Source: Parvibaculum sp.
Lineage (GTDB): Bacteria > Pseudomonadota > Alphaproteobacteria > Parvibaculales > Parvibaculaceae
Direction of reading: 5' to 3'
DNA: 64,000 nucleotides
Assembly (NCBI GenBank): GCA_031291615.1
Contig: JARLIS010000051.1
Coordinates: 1 to 64,000 of the forward strand
The position numbers and the translations under genes were made by a program. Shown in pieces: positions 9,116-18,363 of the stretch. Below the pieces are notes generated by a model. The model worked only from the letters and a program-made list of their open reading frames with translations. It was not told the DNA's origin and made no database searches. Within the stretch, counting starts at the first letter, position 1; every line of letters begins with the position of its first letter.

Positions 9116-9823
9116 TCAGACGGCGATCTGGTCCGCCGGAATATGGGCCGACCACATTTTCTCCAGCTTGTAGAACTCGCGCACTTCCGGCCGGAAGACG
9201 TGAATCACCACGTCGCCGCCGTCGATGAGCACCCAGTCGCCCTGCTTCATGCCTTCGACCCTGGCATTGCCATGGCCTTCCTCTTTCAGACGGCGCACGA
9301 GATGGTCGGCCACGGCGCCGACATGGCGCTGCGAGCGGCCTGTCGCCACGACCATGAAATCGGCCATGGGCGTCTTGCCCGCGAGGTCGATGGACACGAC
9401 GTCCTCGGCCTTGTCTTCATCGAGGCTCTTCAAGACGAGAGCGAGCATGGCGGCGGTTTTCTTGCGGTCGGCCGCGAGCTTTGCGGCGGCGGCCTTCGAG
9501 ACGACGCTTTTCGAAGGGGCCTTCGCCTTCCCGGCCGGTTTGACCGATTTGGACGCTTTGGCCGATTTCGCGACTTTGGCAGGTTTGGCTGGCTTGGCGG
9601 CTTTGGACGGCTTGGTAACCTTGCCCGGCTTGACGGGTTTGGCCGACTTGGCGGCTTTCGGCTTCGCCTTGGCGGCGGTCGCCGTTTTCGCGCGCGGACG
9701 CTGGACCTTCGGGTCCTTTGGTTGACTGGTCAGGAACGCACTCCTTTGTTCAACACGAACCGAGCACGCCGAATCCCGCGTCCCGGCTTTGGTCAGGATA
9801 GAAGCCGCCGGGTTGGAGTTCAA
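9116..9823 (-). CDS. rsfS: Ribosomal silencing factor with a long Lys/Ala/Pro-rich N-terminal extension
   Basis: RsfS binds ribosomal protein L14 and blocks joining of the subunits when nutrients are scarce. The conserved domain (about the last 112 residues, beginning MLALVLKSLDEDKAEDVVSIDL) contains MADFMVVATGRSQRHVGAVADHLV and DWVLIDGGDVVIHVF, and by itself would be a normal-length RsfS. Upstream, in frame and without stops, is an ~80-residue segment dominated by AKP/AKS/KPAK units, resembling histone-H1-like tails. The listed start is a TTG 11 bp after nadD. A CTG preceded by AAAGGAG, about 30 codons further in, is an alternative start that still includes the tail. Whether the tail is always translated is not provable here. 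Confidence 0.85.
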   Translation of the reverse strand: MNSNPAASILTKAGTRDSACSVRVEQRSAFLTSQPKDPKVQRPRAKTATAAKAKPKAAKSAKPVKPGKVTKPSKAAKPAKPAKVAKSAKASKSVKPAGKAKAPSKSVVSKAAAAKLAADRKKTAAMLALVLKSLDEDKAEDVVSIDLAGKTPMADFMVVATGRSQRHVGAVADHLVRRLKEEGHGNARVEGMKQGDWVLIDGGDVVIHVFRPEVREFYKLEKMWSAHIPADQIAV

Positions 9824-9834
9824 TGCGCCGATTT

Positions 9835-10440
9835 TTACAGTTTCGCGGCAGCCCGGATGGCGGTCGCAGAGGCCTTATGTTCCCGTCCCTCCAGAAATAC
9901 AAGGGCAGGAGGCAAGAGGCCCGGAAGCAGTTGCGCGTCGCTCGCATCGAGGGTTGCCGGTCTCAGCATCGAGGCGGTGGGCGAAAGGCGCGCCTTGAGG
10001 GTGAAGCCGGGGCGCGGATAGACCGCGATCGGCACCTCGGCGACGATCCGGCGCCAGTGCCGCCAGCGCGGCAGCTGAATGAGGTTGTCCGCACCCATCA
10101 GCCAGACGAAACGCGTATCGAGGTGACGCGCCTTCAATGCGGCCAGCGTATCGACGGTGTAGCGCGTGCCGAGGCGCGTTTCGACATCGGTGACGGTGAT
10201 GCGCGGGTCGCCCGATCTTTCGATCAGCGCGCGGGCGGATGCCAGCCGCGCGGCGAGCGGCGCCATCTCCGTTGCCGGCTTCAGCGGGTTCTGCGGCGAG
10301 ACGAGCCACCAGACGCGATCGAGGCCGAGCGCCCTGATGCACATGCGCGAAAGATGCAGATGGCCCGGATGAGCCGGATTGAAGGAACCGCCCAGAAGTC
10401 CGACCTTGAGGCCCGGCGTCAACAGCTCGGCGCGCTTCAT
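9835..10440 (-). CDS. nadD: Nicotinate-nucleotide adenylyltransferase
   Basis: Transfers AMP from ATP to nicotinate mononucleotide in NAD synthesis. The protein is 201 residues. The nucleotidyltransferase signature GGSFNPAHPGHLHLS is at about residues 16-30, and the C-terminal ATAIRAAAKL matches the family's (I/S)STxIR motif in a slightly altered form. The ATG at 10440 is one base after the proA stop, implying translational coupling; the frame stays open upstream, but that part only overlaps proA. Family order proA-nadD-rsfS-rlmH is typical. Confidence 0.94.
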   Translation of the reverse strand: MKRAELLTPGLKVGLLGGSFNPAHPGHLHLSRMCIRALGLDRVWWLVSPQNPLKPATEMAPLAARLASARALIERSGDPRITVTDVETRLGTRYTVDTLAALKARHLDTRFVWLMGADNLIQLPRWRHWRRIVAEVPIAVYPRPGFTLKARLSPTASMLRPATLDASDAQLLPGLLPPALVFLEGREHKASATAIRAAAKL

Positions 10441-10441
10441 T

Positions 10442-11731
10442 TCAGGGCCTGATCTGGCCCGAGCCGCGCACGACATATTTGAAGCTGGTGAGCTGCTCGA
10501 CGCCGACCGGCCCGCGCGCATGGAATTTGCCGGTGGCGATGCCGATTTCCGCGCCCATGCCGAACTCGCCGCCATCGGCGAATTGCGTCGAGGCATTGTG
10601 GAGCAGGATTGCGCTGTCGAGCCCGTTGAGGAAACGATCCGCCGTCTTCTGGTTCGCGGTCACGATGGCTTCGGTGTGATGCGAGCCGTAGCGCGCGATG
10701 TGGCGCATCGCCTCGTCGACGCCCTTCACGACGCGGACGGCGATGATGGCGTCGAGATATTCCGTGCTCCAGTCGGCCTCGGTCGCGGGTTTCACCCGCG
10801 TGTCGACCTTTTGCACGCGTTCGTCGCCGCGCACTTCGCAGCCGGCGGCGAGAAGGTCGCTCACCAGCGGCGACAAATGCGTTGCGGCACAGGCTTCGTC
10901 GACAAGCAGTGTTTCTGCCGCGCCGCAGACGCCGGTGCGCCTGAGCTTGGAATTCAGGACGATGGCGCGCGCCATTTCGAGGTCGGCGTCCTTGTCGATA
11001 TAGACGTGGCAGATGCCTTCGAGATGCGCGAAGACGGGCACGCGCGCTTCTTCCTGCACGCGGGCGACGAGGCTCTTGCCGCCGCGCGGCACGATGACGT
11101 CGATATTGCCGTCGAGACCCTTCAGCATCTCGCCGACCGCGGCGCGGTCGGTCATGGGCACAAGCTGGATCGCATGCTCGGGCAGGTTCGAGGCCATGAT
11201 GCCTTCGACCAGCGAGGCGTGAATGACGCGGCTCGTATGGGCGCTTTCCGAACCGCCGCGCAATATCGCGGCATTGCCGGATTTGAGCGCGAGCGCGCCT
11301 GCGTCCGCCGTCACATTGGGCCGGCTTTCATAGATGATGCCGATGACGCCGAGCGGCGTTCTCACGCGCTCGATGTGAAGGCCGTTGGGGCGGTCCCATT
11401 CGGCGATCTTCACGCCGACGGGATCGGCGAGCGCCGCCACTTCCTCGATGCCTTTCGCCATGGCCTCGATGCGCTTTTCATCCAGCATCAGGCGGTCGAG
11501 AAGCGCCGGCGTCAGGTTCTTTTCGCGGGCGGCGGCGAGGTCTTTGGCGTTGGCTTCGAGGATGTCGTCCACATTGGCGCGGATGATCATCGCGGCGGCG
11601 AGAAGGGCGGCGTCCTTCTGCTTGGTCGACGCATGGGCGAGCGCGTCGGCGGCTTCGCGCGCGCGGTGGCCCATCGTCGCCATGACGGCGGCGACGCCTC
11701 TACGATCCGCACTGATATCCGTAATCGTCAT
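10442..11731 (-). CDS. proA: Gamma-glutamyl phosphate reductase
   Basis: Reduces gamma-glutamyl phosphate to glutamate semialdehyde with NADPH, the second step of proline synthesis. The protein is about 429 residues, the normal length, with aldehyde-dehydrogenase-fold motifs: [31 protein letters not shown], the catalytic Cys in [13 protein letters not shown], and [22 protein letters not shown] near the end. The ATG at 11731 (MTITDIS) has a GAGAG element just upstream; a TTG six codons further upstream is also in frame. proB lies about 200 bp upstream on the same strand. Confidence 0.95.
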   Translation of the reverse strand: MTITDISADRRGVAAVMATMGHRAREAADALAHASTKQKDAALLAAAMIIRANVDDILEANAKDLAAAREKNLTPALLDRLMLDEKRIEAMAKGIEEVAALADPVGVKIAEWDRPNGLHIERVRTPLGVIGIIYESRPNVTADAGALALKSGNAAILRGGSESAHTSRVIHASLVEGIMASNLPEHAIQLVPMTDRAAVGEMLKGLDGNIDVIVPRGGKSLVARVQEEARVPVFAHLEGICHVYIDKDADLEMARAIVLNSKLRRTGVCGAAETLLVDEACAATHLSPLVSDLLAAGCEVRGDERVQKVDTRVKPATEADWSTEYLDAIIAVRVVKGVDEAMRHIARYGSHHTEAIVTANQKTADRFLNGLDSAILLHNASTQFADGGEFGMGAEIGIATGKFHARGPVGVEQLTSFKYVVRGSGQIRP

Positions 11732-11930
11732 GTCGATGCTCTCAAACAAACCCGCTTCACCCGGCAGGATGGCGGCAATCCGAAAGATGGTGGCGCCTGC
11801 GTAACCTAGCTCAAGCCCGGCGGCGATTCACCGGCCATTGTGGCCGCCCGGTCACAGGCGCCGGGTTCCGTTGGAATTCGGGTTGCCGTCAGAGGCGCCC
11901 GGGAGCGGATTTGCGCCATTTTTCGAGACC

Positions 11931-13046
11931 TCAGCTCTTCAGAACCAGATCGTCGCGGTGGATCATTTCGGCGCGGCCGGAGAAGCCGAGGAGCTGTTCG
12001 ATCTCGCCGGAATTGTGGCCGATGATGCGCAGCGCGTCGTCGCTCGAATAGGCGGCGAGGCCGCGCGCGACTTCGGCGCCCGCGACGTCCCTGACGCTCA
12101 CCATGTCGCCGCGTTCGAAATTTCCCGTGACGGCGGTGACGCCCGCGGGCAGCAGACTGCGCCCCTGACCGAGCGCGCGCACTGCGCCTGCGTCGATGGT
12201 GAGAATGCCCAGCGGTTTGAGGCCGCCCGAAATCCAGCGCTTCCTCGCGGCGACCGGCGTTTGCCGCGCGGTGAACCATGTGCAGCGCGCGCCTTCCTCC
12301 AGCGCGCGCAAGGGATGGAGCGTGCGGCCATTGGCGATCGCCATGTTGCAGCCGGCGTCCGTCGCGATGCGGGCGGCGGCGACTTTCGTCTTCATGCCGC
12401 CCCGGCTCATCTCGCTTGCCGCATCGCCCGCCATGGCTTCGATCTCGGGCGTGATGTCGGAGACTTCGGGGAGATGTTTCGCGCCGGGTTCAGAGGGCGG
12501 CGCCGTGTAGAGGCCGTCGATATCGGAGAGGAGAACGAGGCAGTCGGCCGACATCATGCTGGCGACGCGGGCGGCGAGGCGGTCATTGTCGCCATAGCGG
12601 ATTTCGCTTGTCGCCACCGTATCGTTCTCGTTGATGACGGGAACGGCGCCGAGCTTCAGCAAGGTGTTCAATGTGGAGCGCGCATTGAGATAGCGCCGGC
12701 GTTCCTCGGTGTCGTCGAGGGTCAGCAGGATCTGCGCGCAGTTGCGGCCATAGGCGCTCAATATTTCCTGAAAGGCCTGGGCGAGGCTGATCTGGCCGAC
12801 GGCGGCCGCCGCCTGGCTTTCTTCGAGTTTCAGCTTGCCGGAGGGAAGTTTCAGCGCGCGGCGGCCGAGCGCGATGGCGCCCGACGAGACGATGAGCATT
12901 TCCTGTCCGCGCGCGCGCATCGTCGCAATGTCTTCGACGAAGGCTTGCAGCCATGAGCGGTTGAGCCTGCCGGTTTCGCTGTCGGTGAGAAGCGCCGAGC
13001 CGATCTTCACGACCACGCGGCTTGCATTGCTGAGGCGCGCGATCAT
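11931..13046 (-). CDS. proB: Glutamate 5-kinase
   Basis: Phosphorylates glutamate to gamma-glutamyl phosphate, the feedback-controlled first step of proline synthesis. The protein is 371 residues: an amino-acid-kinase domain ([12 protein letters not shown] at the N-terminus, [58 protein letters not shown]) plus a C-terminal PUA domain (about residues 280-365). It starts with ATG 22 bp after the obgE stop. Confidence 0.96.
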   Translation of the reverse strand: MIARLSNASRVVVKIGSALLTDSETGRLNRSWLQAFVEDIATMRARGQEMLIVSSGAIALGRRALKLPSGKLKLEESQAAAAVGQISLAQAFQEILSAYGRNCAQILLTLDDTEERRRYLNARSTLNTLLKLGAVPVINENDTVATSEIRYGDNDRLAARVASMMSADCLVLLSDIDGLYTAPPSEPGAKHLPEVSDITPEIEAMAGDAASEMSRGGMKTKVAAARIATDAGCNMAIANGRTLHPLRALEEGARCTWFTARQTPVAARKRWISGGLKPLGILTIDAGAVRALGQGRSLLPAGVTAVTGNFERGDMVSVRDVAGAEVARGLAAYSSDDALRIIGHNSGEIEQLLGFSGRAEMIHRDDLVLKS

Positions 13047-13068
13047 TTGGCGGCCCAGGAATCGTCAA

Positions 13069-14109
13069 TCACGGCCGCCATCCTTCTTCTTCCTTGTCGT
13101 TCTTCCGCTCCTCGACATGCGCGGCCGCGACCGCGTCGGCGACGAGATGCAGCACCGTATCGACGCCTTCGCCCGAGACGCCGGAAATGACATATATCTT
13201 TTTCTTGCGGCTCGCCTTGGCCAGCGCCTTGCGCTTTTCCTCGCGCTCATCCGCCGTCAGCGCGTCGGCCTTGTTGAGGCAAATGATCTCGGGCTTGTCT
13301 TCCAGACCCGCGCCATAGGCTTCGAGCTCGCCCCGGATCACGCGATAGGCTTCGGCCACATCGTCCTGTGTGCCGTCGACGAGATGGATCAGGCTGCGGC
13401 AGCGCTCGACATGGGCGAGGAAACGGTCGCCGAGGCCGAGGCCTTCATGCGCGCCTTCGATGAGGCCGGGAATATCGGCCAGCACGAAGGTGCGTCCGTC
13501 GACGCGGACGACGCCGAGGCCGGGCACGAGTGTCGTGAAGGGATAGTCGGCGATTTTCGGCCGGGCGGCGCTCACGGCGGCGAGGAAGGTGCTCTTGCCC
13601 GCATTGGGGAGGCCGATAAGGCCAGCATCGGCGATCAGCTTCAGCCGCAGCCAGAGCCATTTCTCCTCGCCTTCCTGACCGGGATTGGCGTGGCGGGGCG
13701 CGCGGTTGGTGGAACTCTTGAAGTGCGCGTTGCCGAAGCCGCCATTGCCGCCCTTGAGGAGCACGATGCGCTGGCCGACTTCGGTAAGGTCGGCGATCAG
13801 CGTTTCGCCATCTTCCTCGAAAACCTGCGTGCCCACGGGCACTTTCAGCACCACATCCTCGCCGTTGAAGCCGTGGCGGTTGCGGCCCATGCCGTGCATG
13901 CCGGTCTTGCCCTTGAAGTGCTGCTGGTAGCGATAATCGATCAGCGTGTTCAGACCGTCGACGCATTCGATGACGATGTCGCTGCCCTTGCCGCCGTCGC
14001 CGCCGTCGGGACCGCCGAATTCCTTGAATTTCTCGCGCAGAAAGCTGACCGCGCCGGCTCCGCCATTGCCGGCGCGGACATAGACCTTGGCTTCGTCGAG
14101 AAACTTCAT
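13069..14109 (-). CDS. obgE: Obg-family GTPase
   Basis: Essential ribosome-associated GTPase involved in 50S assembly and stress control. The protein is 346 residues. The glycine-rich Obg fold ([23 protein letters not shown], repeated GG motifs, residues 1-160) is followed by the GTPase domain with G1 [10 protein letters not shown]3 [10 protein letters not shown]4 NKAD and an acidic/basic C-terminus. The ATG at 14109 overlaps the stop of the upstream acetyltransferase gene by four bases (ATGA). Its position downstream of rplU-rpmA is the classic arrangement. Confidence 0.97.
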   Translation of the reverse strand: MKFLDEAKVYVRAGNGGAGAVSFLREKFKEFGGPDGGDGGKGSDIVIECVDGLNTLIDYRYQQHFKGKTGMHGMGRNRHGFNGEDVVLKVPVGTQVFEEDGETLIADLTEVGQRIVLLKGGNGGFGNAHFKSSTNRAPRHANPGQEGEEKWLWLRLKLIADAGLIGLPNAGKSTFLAAVSAARPKIADYPFTTLVPGLGVVRVDGRTFVLADIPGLIEGAHEGLGLGDRFLAHVERCRSLIHLVDGTQDDVAEAYRVIRGELEAYGAGLEDKPEIICLNKADALTADEREEKRKALAKASRKKKIYVISGVSGEGVDTVLHLVADAVAAAHVEERKNDKEEEGWRP

Positions 14110-14657
14110 CGTCTGCTTCCTGCGGCCGCCTTGGGCGCTGCCGCGCGTTCCAGTCTCATGGCGAGGCTTATCAGGGTGCGCTGCCTCGCCTCGCACCAGC
14201 GGTATTCCTCGTCAGTATAGCGGAAGCCGAGTTTCGTCAGCACCCGGCCCGAGGCGTGGTTTTCGGCGAAATGTCCGGCGACGAGTTTCGGCAGGTTCAG
14301 GCCGCCGAAAGCGTGGTCGATCATGGCGCCGGCAGCTTCCGTTGCGAAACCCCGGTTCCAGTAGGGCTCGCCGATCCAGTAGCCGATCTCGTAATCGCCA
14401 TTGTCCCGGACGTGAATGCCCACCGATCCGACGAATTCGCCCTCGTGCTCGATCGCATGGGGAAAGGCGAGGCCTTCGGCGCGTGCCTGATCATGCGTCG
14501 CGATCCATTGCGCGGCGCCGCCTTCGGGATAGGGATATGGCATACGGCCCAGCATGCGGGCGACGTTCCAGTTGTTGGCGAGTCTTTGAACGTCAGCGGC
14601 GTCTTGCGGCGTGAAATGCCTCAGACGCAGCCTTTTCGTCGTCAGTTCGTTTTGCAT
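14106..14657 (-). CDS. GNAT N-acetyltransferase (RimJ/RimL type)
   Basis: Acetyl-CoA-dependent acetyltransferase of 183 residues. The opening [22 protein letters not shown] is typical of the RimJ/RimL subfamily, and the acetyl-CoA binding region is at about residues 96-116 ([22 protein letters not shown], with the usual R/QxxGxG loop partly altered to NRGFA). The acceptor may be a ribosomal protein or another small amine and cannot be named from sequence. The ATG follows a GGAGACC ribosome site. The gene sits between rpmA and obgE and is coupled to obgE by a four-base overlap. Confidence 0.85.
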   Translation of the reverse strand: MQNELTTKRLRLRHFTPQDAADVQRLANNWNVARMLGRMPYPYPEGGAAQWIATHDQARAEGLAFPHAIEHEGEFVGSVGIHVRDNGDYEIGYWIGEPYWNRGFATEAAGAMIDHAFGGLNLPKLVAGHFAENHASGRVLTKLGFRYTDEEYRWCEARQRTLISLAMRLERAAAPKAAAGSRR

Positions 14658-14684
14658 CGGGGTCTCCTAACCCCGAGAGGCATG

Positions 14685-14712
14685 AAAAAAGGGAGATGGC
14701 GGCCCATCTCCC
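14685..14712 (-). terminator. Rho-independent terminator after rplU-rpmA
   Basis: On the minus strand a 9-bp stem (14704-14712 with 14691-14699, loop of four) is followed by six T residues (AAAAAA at 14685-14690 on the plus strand). It lies between the rpmA stop and the GNAT start, so it would separate the ribosomal-protein operon, wholly or partly, from obgE. Confidence 0.8.
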
Positions 14713-14727
14713 TCTCGAATTCAGGAT

Positions 14728-14756
14728 GGTTCGCCACCTTGCGAGGTGGCGGAACC
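14728..14756 (-). terminator. Second hairpin directly after rpmA
   Basis: An imperfect inverted repeat (GGTTCGCCACCT at 14728-14739 against AGGTGGCGGAACC at 14744-14756, loop TGCG, one bulge) starts 8 bp beyond the rpmA stop. It has no T run of its own and probably acts with the terminator that follows, or protects the mRNA end. Confidence 0.5.
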
Positions 14757-14764
14757 TCGCATCT

Positions 14765-15043
14765 TCAATCCGCCGCGGCGGCCGGCATGCTGGCCGGGGT
14801 CACCGATACGTAGGTCCGGCCGCCCTTTTTGGCGCGGAACGAGACGACGCCATCGACAGTCGCAAACAGCGTATGGTCCGTGCCCATGCCGACATTGTCG
14901 CCGGGATGAACCTTGGTGCCGCGCTGGCGGACGATGATGTTGCCCGAGACGACGCTCTGTCCGCCGAAGCGCTTCACGCCGAGACGACGACCGGCGCTGT
15001 CGCGACCGTTGCGGGATGAACCGCCTGCTTTCTTATGTGCCAT
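14765..15043 (-). CDS. rpmA: 50S ribosomal protein L27
   Basis: L27 lies near the peptidyl transferase centre of the 50S subunit. The protein is 92 residues and begins [20 protein letters not shown], the standard mature-type N-terminus without the cleaved extension found in Firmicutes. [28 protein letters not shown] and [18 protein letters not shown] complete the family pattern. It follows rplU by 12 bp. Confidence 0.98.
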   Translation of the reverse strand: MAHKKAGGSSRNGRDSAGRRLGVKRFGGQSVVSGNIIVRQRGTKVHPGDNVGMGTDHTLFATVDGVVSFRAKKGGRTYVSVTPASMPAAAAD

Positions 15044-15055
15044 TCGTCTGCTCCT

Positions 15056-15367
15056 TCAGCCCGCGATGCCGACGATCTTCACCAGCATCAGATCCTGGCG
15101 ATGACCGTTCTTGCGGCGGTAATTCTGGCGACGCTTCTTCTTGAAGATCGTGAGCTTGGGCCCGCGGGTCATCTCGACGATCTCGGCGGTGACGCTGGCG
15201 CCGGCCACGAGGGGGGCGCCGACCTTCGTCTCCACGCCTTCGCCGCCGAGCATCAGCACGGGCAGCTCGATCTTGTCGCCGGCCTTCGCCTCGACGCGCT
15301 CGACCTCGAGCAGCTCGTCTTTAGCGACCTTGTATTGCTTGCCGCCGGTCCGGATGACTGCGAACAT
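15056..15367 (-). CDS. rplU: 50S ribosomal protein L21
   Basis: L21 binds 23S rRNA in the 50S subunit. The protein is 103 residues from the ATG at 15367 (MFAVIRTGGKQYKVAKDELLE); the conserved KKKRRQNYRRKNGHRQ element is near the C-terminus. The frame is open well upstream but that part matches nothing. A strong promoter and an approximately 70-nt leader precede it. rpmA is 12 bp downstream. Confidence 0.98.
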   Translation of the reverse strand: MFAVIRTGGKQYKVAKDELLEVERVEAKAGDKIELPVLMLGGEGVETKVGAPLVAGASVTAEIVEMTRGPKLTIFKKKRRQNYRRKNGHRQDLMLVKIVGIAG

Positions 15368-15381
15368 TTGAAACATCCACC

Positions 15382-15420
15382 ATGAAACGAAAAAGGCCAA
15401 ACGCACCGCGGAGACCGCGG
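15382..15420 (-). promoter_or_regulatory. Possible leader hairpin upstream of rplU
   Basis: In the rplU 5' leader a CCGCGG-AGA-CCGCGG inverted repeat (15406-15420) is followed on the minus strand by a T-rich tract including TTTTT (15390-15394). The arrangement resembles an attenuator or ribosomal-protein leader, but the T run starts 11 nt after the stem, so it is not a clean terminator. Confidence 0.3.
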
Positions 15421-15441
15421 CACGGGGCCGGATTTGCGCGC

Positions 15442-15469
15442 AATATACAGGGGGAAGGTGGCCTGTCAA
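15442..15469 (-). promoter_or_regulatory. Strong sigma70-type promoter for rplU-rpmA
   Basis: On the minus strand a perfect TTGACA (15464-15469) and TATATT (15442-15447) are separated by 16 bp, about 75-100 bp upstream of the rplU start and just beyond the pcs stop. Confidence 0.8.
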
Positions 15470-15497
15470 GGCGGGAAAGCCTTGAAATCCGGGCCTT

Positions 15498-16274
15498 TCA
15501 GGCCTTTTCGGCGCCCTTGAAGGATCGCCACAGGCAAAGCCCAAGGAAATAGAGCGAGACCGCCAGAAATGCGGCATAGGCGATGGGCATGGCGTCGGCG
15601 GGGCGCAGGCCCGGACTGCCGGTCAGGACAAGGGCGAGCGTCAGCCCCGCCCAGGCCCCCGTCATGGCCAGGGTGAGCGAGCGGAAGGCCTTGACCCGGA
15701 AGGGATGGACGAATTTCAGCGGCACGAAGGTCAGGATGCCCAGTGCGGCGATAATGGCGAGGTTTGCCCAGGGGTCGCTCGCCACGATGTACATATAGAG
15801 GACGACGATATTCCAGACGGCCGGGAAGCCCTGGAAATAGTTGTCCTGGGTCTTCATGTCGCGATTGCCGAAGCAATAGAGCGAGGTGGTCATGATGTAG
15901 GCGGCGGCCGGAATGGCAAAGCCCGCAGGCACCAGCCCGAATCGGTAAACGAGAAGCGCCGGGATGACGGTGTAGTTCAGGTAGTCGATGACAAGGTCGA
16001 GCACCGCACCGTCGAAACGGGGCGCGAATTCGGTGACGCGGACCTTCCGCGCCATCGGCCCGTCGAAGCCGTCGATGAGGAGCGCGGCGCCGAGCCAGAG
16101 CAGGGCGAGGCGGAAATCGCCTGCAATCAGGGCCGCAATGGCCAGAAGCCCGGTGACGACGCCCGACGCCGTGAAGGCATGGACCGCCCATGCCGCCAGC
16201 ACCCGCGCCTTCAGCCGGTCAAGCGGATGGGTCGGGTGGGCGTGGCCCTTGGCGTGGCTCTTGGCGTCGCTCAT
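15498..16274 (-). CDS. pcs: Phosphatidylcholine synthase
   Basis: Integral membrane CDP-alcohol phosphatidyltransferase that condenses CDP-diacylglycerol with choline to form phosphatidylcholine, a pathway common in alphaproteobacteria. The protein is 258 residues with about seven or eight hydrophobic segments. The signature runs LLIDGFDGPMARKVRV then FDGAVLDLVIDY (about residues 65-98), which has the DG-AR-G-D-D catalytic pattern with the wider spacing seen in Pcs proteins. VHAFTASGVVTGLLAI near the N-terminus is also Pcs-like. The N-terminus is His/Lys-rich. Monocistronic; rplU has its own promoter downstream. Confidence 0.9.
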   Translation of the reverse strand: MSDAKSHAKGHAHPTHPLDRLKARVLAAWAVHAFTASGVVTGLLAIAALIAGDFRLALLWLGAALLIDGFDGPMARKVRVTEFAPRFDGAVLDLVIDYLNYTVIPALLVYRFGLVPAGFAIPAAAYIMTTSLYCFGNRDMKTQDNYFQGFPAVWNIVVLYMYIVASDPWANLAIIAALGILTFVPLKFVHPFRVKAFRSLTLAMTGAWAGLTLALVLTGSPGLRPADAMPIAYAAFLAVSLYFLGLCLWRSFKGAEKA

Positions 16275-16316
16275 GGGATCAGTCTAGCAGGGCGCGGCGC
16301 GGCGGCATATCAAGCC

Positions 16317-16346
16317 TTGTGCAGGCGGCAAAGTCCGGTCTACATT
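16317..16346 (+). promoter_or_regulatory. Possible tRNA-Ser promoter
   Basis: TTGTGC (16317-16322) and TACATT (16341-16346) with an 18-bp spacer, ending 49 bp before the tRNA. The position fits, but the hexamers are imperfect. Confidence 0.4.
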
Positions 16347-16395
16347 CCGCGCCGCTTGACCAGCAGCCGGCCAAGATATGGCCCCGGTGCCTCGC

Positions 16396-16485
16396 GGAGA
16401 GGTGGCAGAGTGGTTGAATGCACCGCACTCGAAATGCGGAGTACGGGCAACCGTATCGGGGGTTCGAATCCCTCCCTCTCCGCCA
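16396..16485 (+). tRNA. tRNA-Ser (anticodon CGA)
   Basis: A 90-nt class II tRNA including an encoded CCA end. Acceptor arm GGAGAGG (16396-16402) pairs with CCTCTCC (16475-16481). The anticodon stem CCGCA/TGCGG encloses the loop CTCGAAA with anticodon CGA at 16430-16432. A long variable arm (GTACGGGCAACCGTA region) and the T-loop GGTTCGAATCC are present. The next 160 bp is clearly richer in A+T, and a truncated gene follows, so the tRNA may mark a genomic-island edge. Confidence 0.97.
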
Positions 16486-16642
16486 TATTATTCATCTAAT
16501 ATATTGATATTTATCAACTTTATCGGAATAAAATTTTCTAGTTCCACAAATTAGTCCACAAGTTCGGCTATATTCTCGCGCGCATGAGCGCCTCGGGAGA
16601 CTGAAACTCCGATCCCTGCGCCTGATTGGAGGCCGATTAGCA

Positions 16643-17011
16643 ATGCGCAGATTGATCGCCGTCGTCGCCATCGCAGTCGCCATCATGCCGAGCACAGCTT
16701 GGGCGTGGGGCAGCGAGGGGCACGAAGTCGTTGCGCTGATCGCCGCCGCCGAATTGACCCCGGCCACCCGAGCGAAGGTCGGAGAGCTAATAGGCGGCGA
16801 CGCGGCCGGCGCCATGGCCGATGCGTCCACATGGGCCGACAGGATCAGACGCGATCGCCCAGAGACCGCACCGTGGCACTATGTGGACATAGAGATTACG
16901 AGCGCCGGCTACGACCCCATGCGATGTCGGGCGACAGCGACAGAGCGATACGCTTTTCTTCCTGCCGCGAGATTCCCGGTCTGGCCCTGCCTGTCCCGTC
17001 CGCCTCAATGA
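16643..17011 (+). pseudogene. S1/P1 nuclease, 3'-truncated remnant
   Basis: The first ~105 codons match the start of secreted zinc-dependent S1/P1 nucleases: a signal peptide (residues 1-21, ending AWA), then the mature N-terminal Trp and WGSEGH (zinc ligands W and H), MADASTWAD (zinc-binding Asp) and APWHYVDIEI (His). After about residue 97 (YDPMRC) the similarity stops and the frame runs into unrelated sequence ending at 17011; the remaining zinc ligands of a ~270-residue enzyme are missing in every frame. The ATG has a GGAGG ribosome site, so the 5' end is original. The break near 16930 looks like a recombination or deletion junction. Confidence 0.75.
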
Positions 17012-17059
17012 AAGCCGCCATTCTCTTCTCCGAATTTTCCAAGTCGCGCATTAGCGAGA

Positions 17060-18058
17060 TCAAGCGATCTGGATAACCACCTTGCCGCGGACATGGCCGG
17101 CTTCGATTTCGTCGAACGCCTGGGCCAGCTTCTGCAGAGGAAAGGTCCGGCTGACGAAGGGTTTGATCACTCCGGAATCGACGAGTTTACTGACTTCGGC
17201 CAGTTGCTTGCCATCCGGCCTCGTGAGAATGCCGTGGAAATGGGCCTTTCGGCCGTGCGCCAGCTGCACATAGGGATTGTTCTTCCGGCTCGCGAGCCAG
17301 GCAAGCGGTCCGGGCACGCCGATGGCCTTCAGTGCCTCGGCATCCGCAACCCGGACCAGACCCAGATAATGTCCCCCGGGTTTCAGGGCGTTGATGCAAT
17401 CTTCAATGCCCGGTTCACCGAGGCCGTCGAGGATCACGTCGAAGGGCGCGAAGTTCGTGAAGCGGGACTTCGAGTAGTCGAATGGATGGTGGACGCCGAG
17501 TTCCTTCAGGAAATCCTGGTTCCCTGCGCCGGCGCTCGCATGAACGACCGCGCCGATGTGGCGGGCGAGCTGGATGGCGAAGGTGCCGACCCCGCCCGCG
17601 CCGGGTTGTATGAAGATACTCTGTCCGCGAGAGAGGGCGGCGCGCTCGTGGAAGGCTTGCCACACGGTAAGCGCCACGGTCGGGAGAGACGCGGCCTCCA
17701 CGAATGAAAGGCTTCGCGGTTTGAGCGCCAGGTTCCGAGCCGGTATCGCGACCTTTTCCGCATAGCCGCCCTGCTTGCGGCCGGGGAGGACGCCATAGAC
17801 CTCATCGCCAACCTTGAATCCCTCAGCGCCCGGACCGATTGCCGCGACCACGCCGGCGATGTCCAGACCCATGATGTGCGGGAATTTGTACTTTCCGAAC
17901 TTGGCAAGTTCGCCAGAGCGCATGGCGATCTCGACCGGGTTCACGCCTGCGGCGCGAACATTGACGATCACGTGCCTCGCCTGAGGTTTCGGATCTGGAA
18001 GGTCGCCATATTTGATGACCTCCGACCCTCCGTATCCTGTGATGTAAGCCGCTTTCAT
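17060..18058 (-). CDS. Zinc-independent MDR oxidoreductase (quinone-reductase-like)
   Basis: NAD(P)H-dependent reductase of the medium-chain dehydrogenase/reductase superfamily, 332 residues. It starts MKAAYITGYGGSEVIKYGD at the ATG at 18058, behind GGAGACAAG. The cofactor motif is FIQPGAGGVGTFAIQLARH (about residues 142-160). No catalytic or structural zinc cysteine cluster is present, as in quinone or enone reductases. It reads toward the nuclease remnant and stands apart from the plus-strand cluster that follows LysR; the substrate is unknown. Confidence 0.85.
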   Translation of the reverse strand: MKAAYITGYGGSEVIKYGDLPDPKPQARHVIVNVRAAGVNPVEIAMRSGELAKFGKYKFPHIMGLDIAGVVAAIGPGAEGFKVGDEVYGVLPGRKQGGYAEKVAIPARNLALKPRSLSFVEAASLPTVALTVWQAFHERAALSRGQSIFIQPGAGGVGTFAIQLARHIGAVVHASAGAGNQDFLKELGVHHPFDYSKSRFTNFAPFDVILDGLGEPGIEDCINALKPGGHYLGLVRVADAEALKAIGVPGPLAWLASRKNNPYVQLAHGRKAHFHGILTRPDGKQLAEVSKLVDSGVIKPFVSRTFPLQKLAQAFDEIEAGHVRGKVVIQIA

Positions 18059-18363
18059 TTCTTGTCTCCGCATGTTGTTGCTCGAAGCTCTACGGGCCGC
18101 GACGTTGGGGCAGGCTTCGTCGAAACGGGTGAAGGTCTTTGAAACCGAAGGGCCTAAAGACGTGCTGCATGCAAAAGCCGCCGATCCGGCGATCGGCTCG
18201 GCAACATTTGAACCGCGATGCACGTGAAGGTAGGAGGTGCCGACCGGACGCAGTAGTCCGTGACCTTGGGAAGCATCCTTCCGGATATGGAAGGGCTCGG
18301 CGCCATGTCCGAATATCGAAGCTCAGATGCCAAACGCCGGATCGGCCGACGTGATCGGCGCGT
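18059..18363. other. 305-bp intergenic region with no gene
   Basis: Lies between two minus-strand genes. I see no credible coding sequence. It holds a perfect 7-bp inverted repeat with a CGGC loop (GCCGATC at 18180-18186, GATCGGC at 18191-18197), about 120 bp upstream of the MDR gene, which could be an operator or a terminator stem for lysR; there is no T run. Confidence 0.6.
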
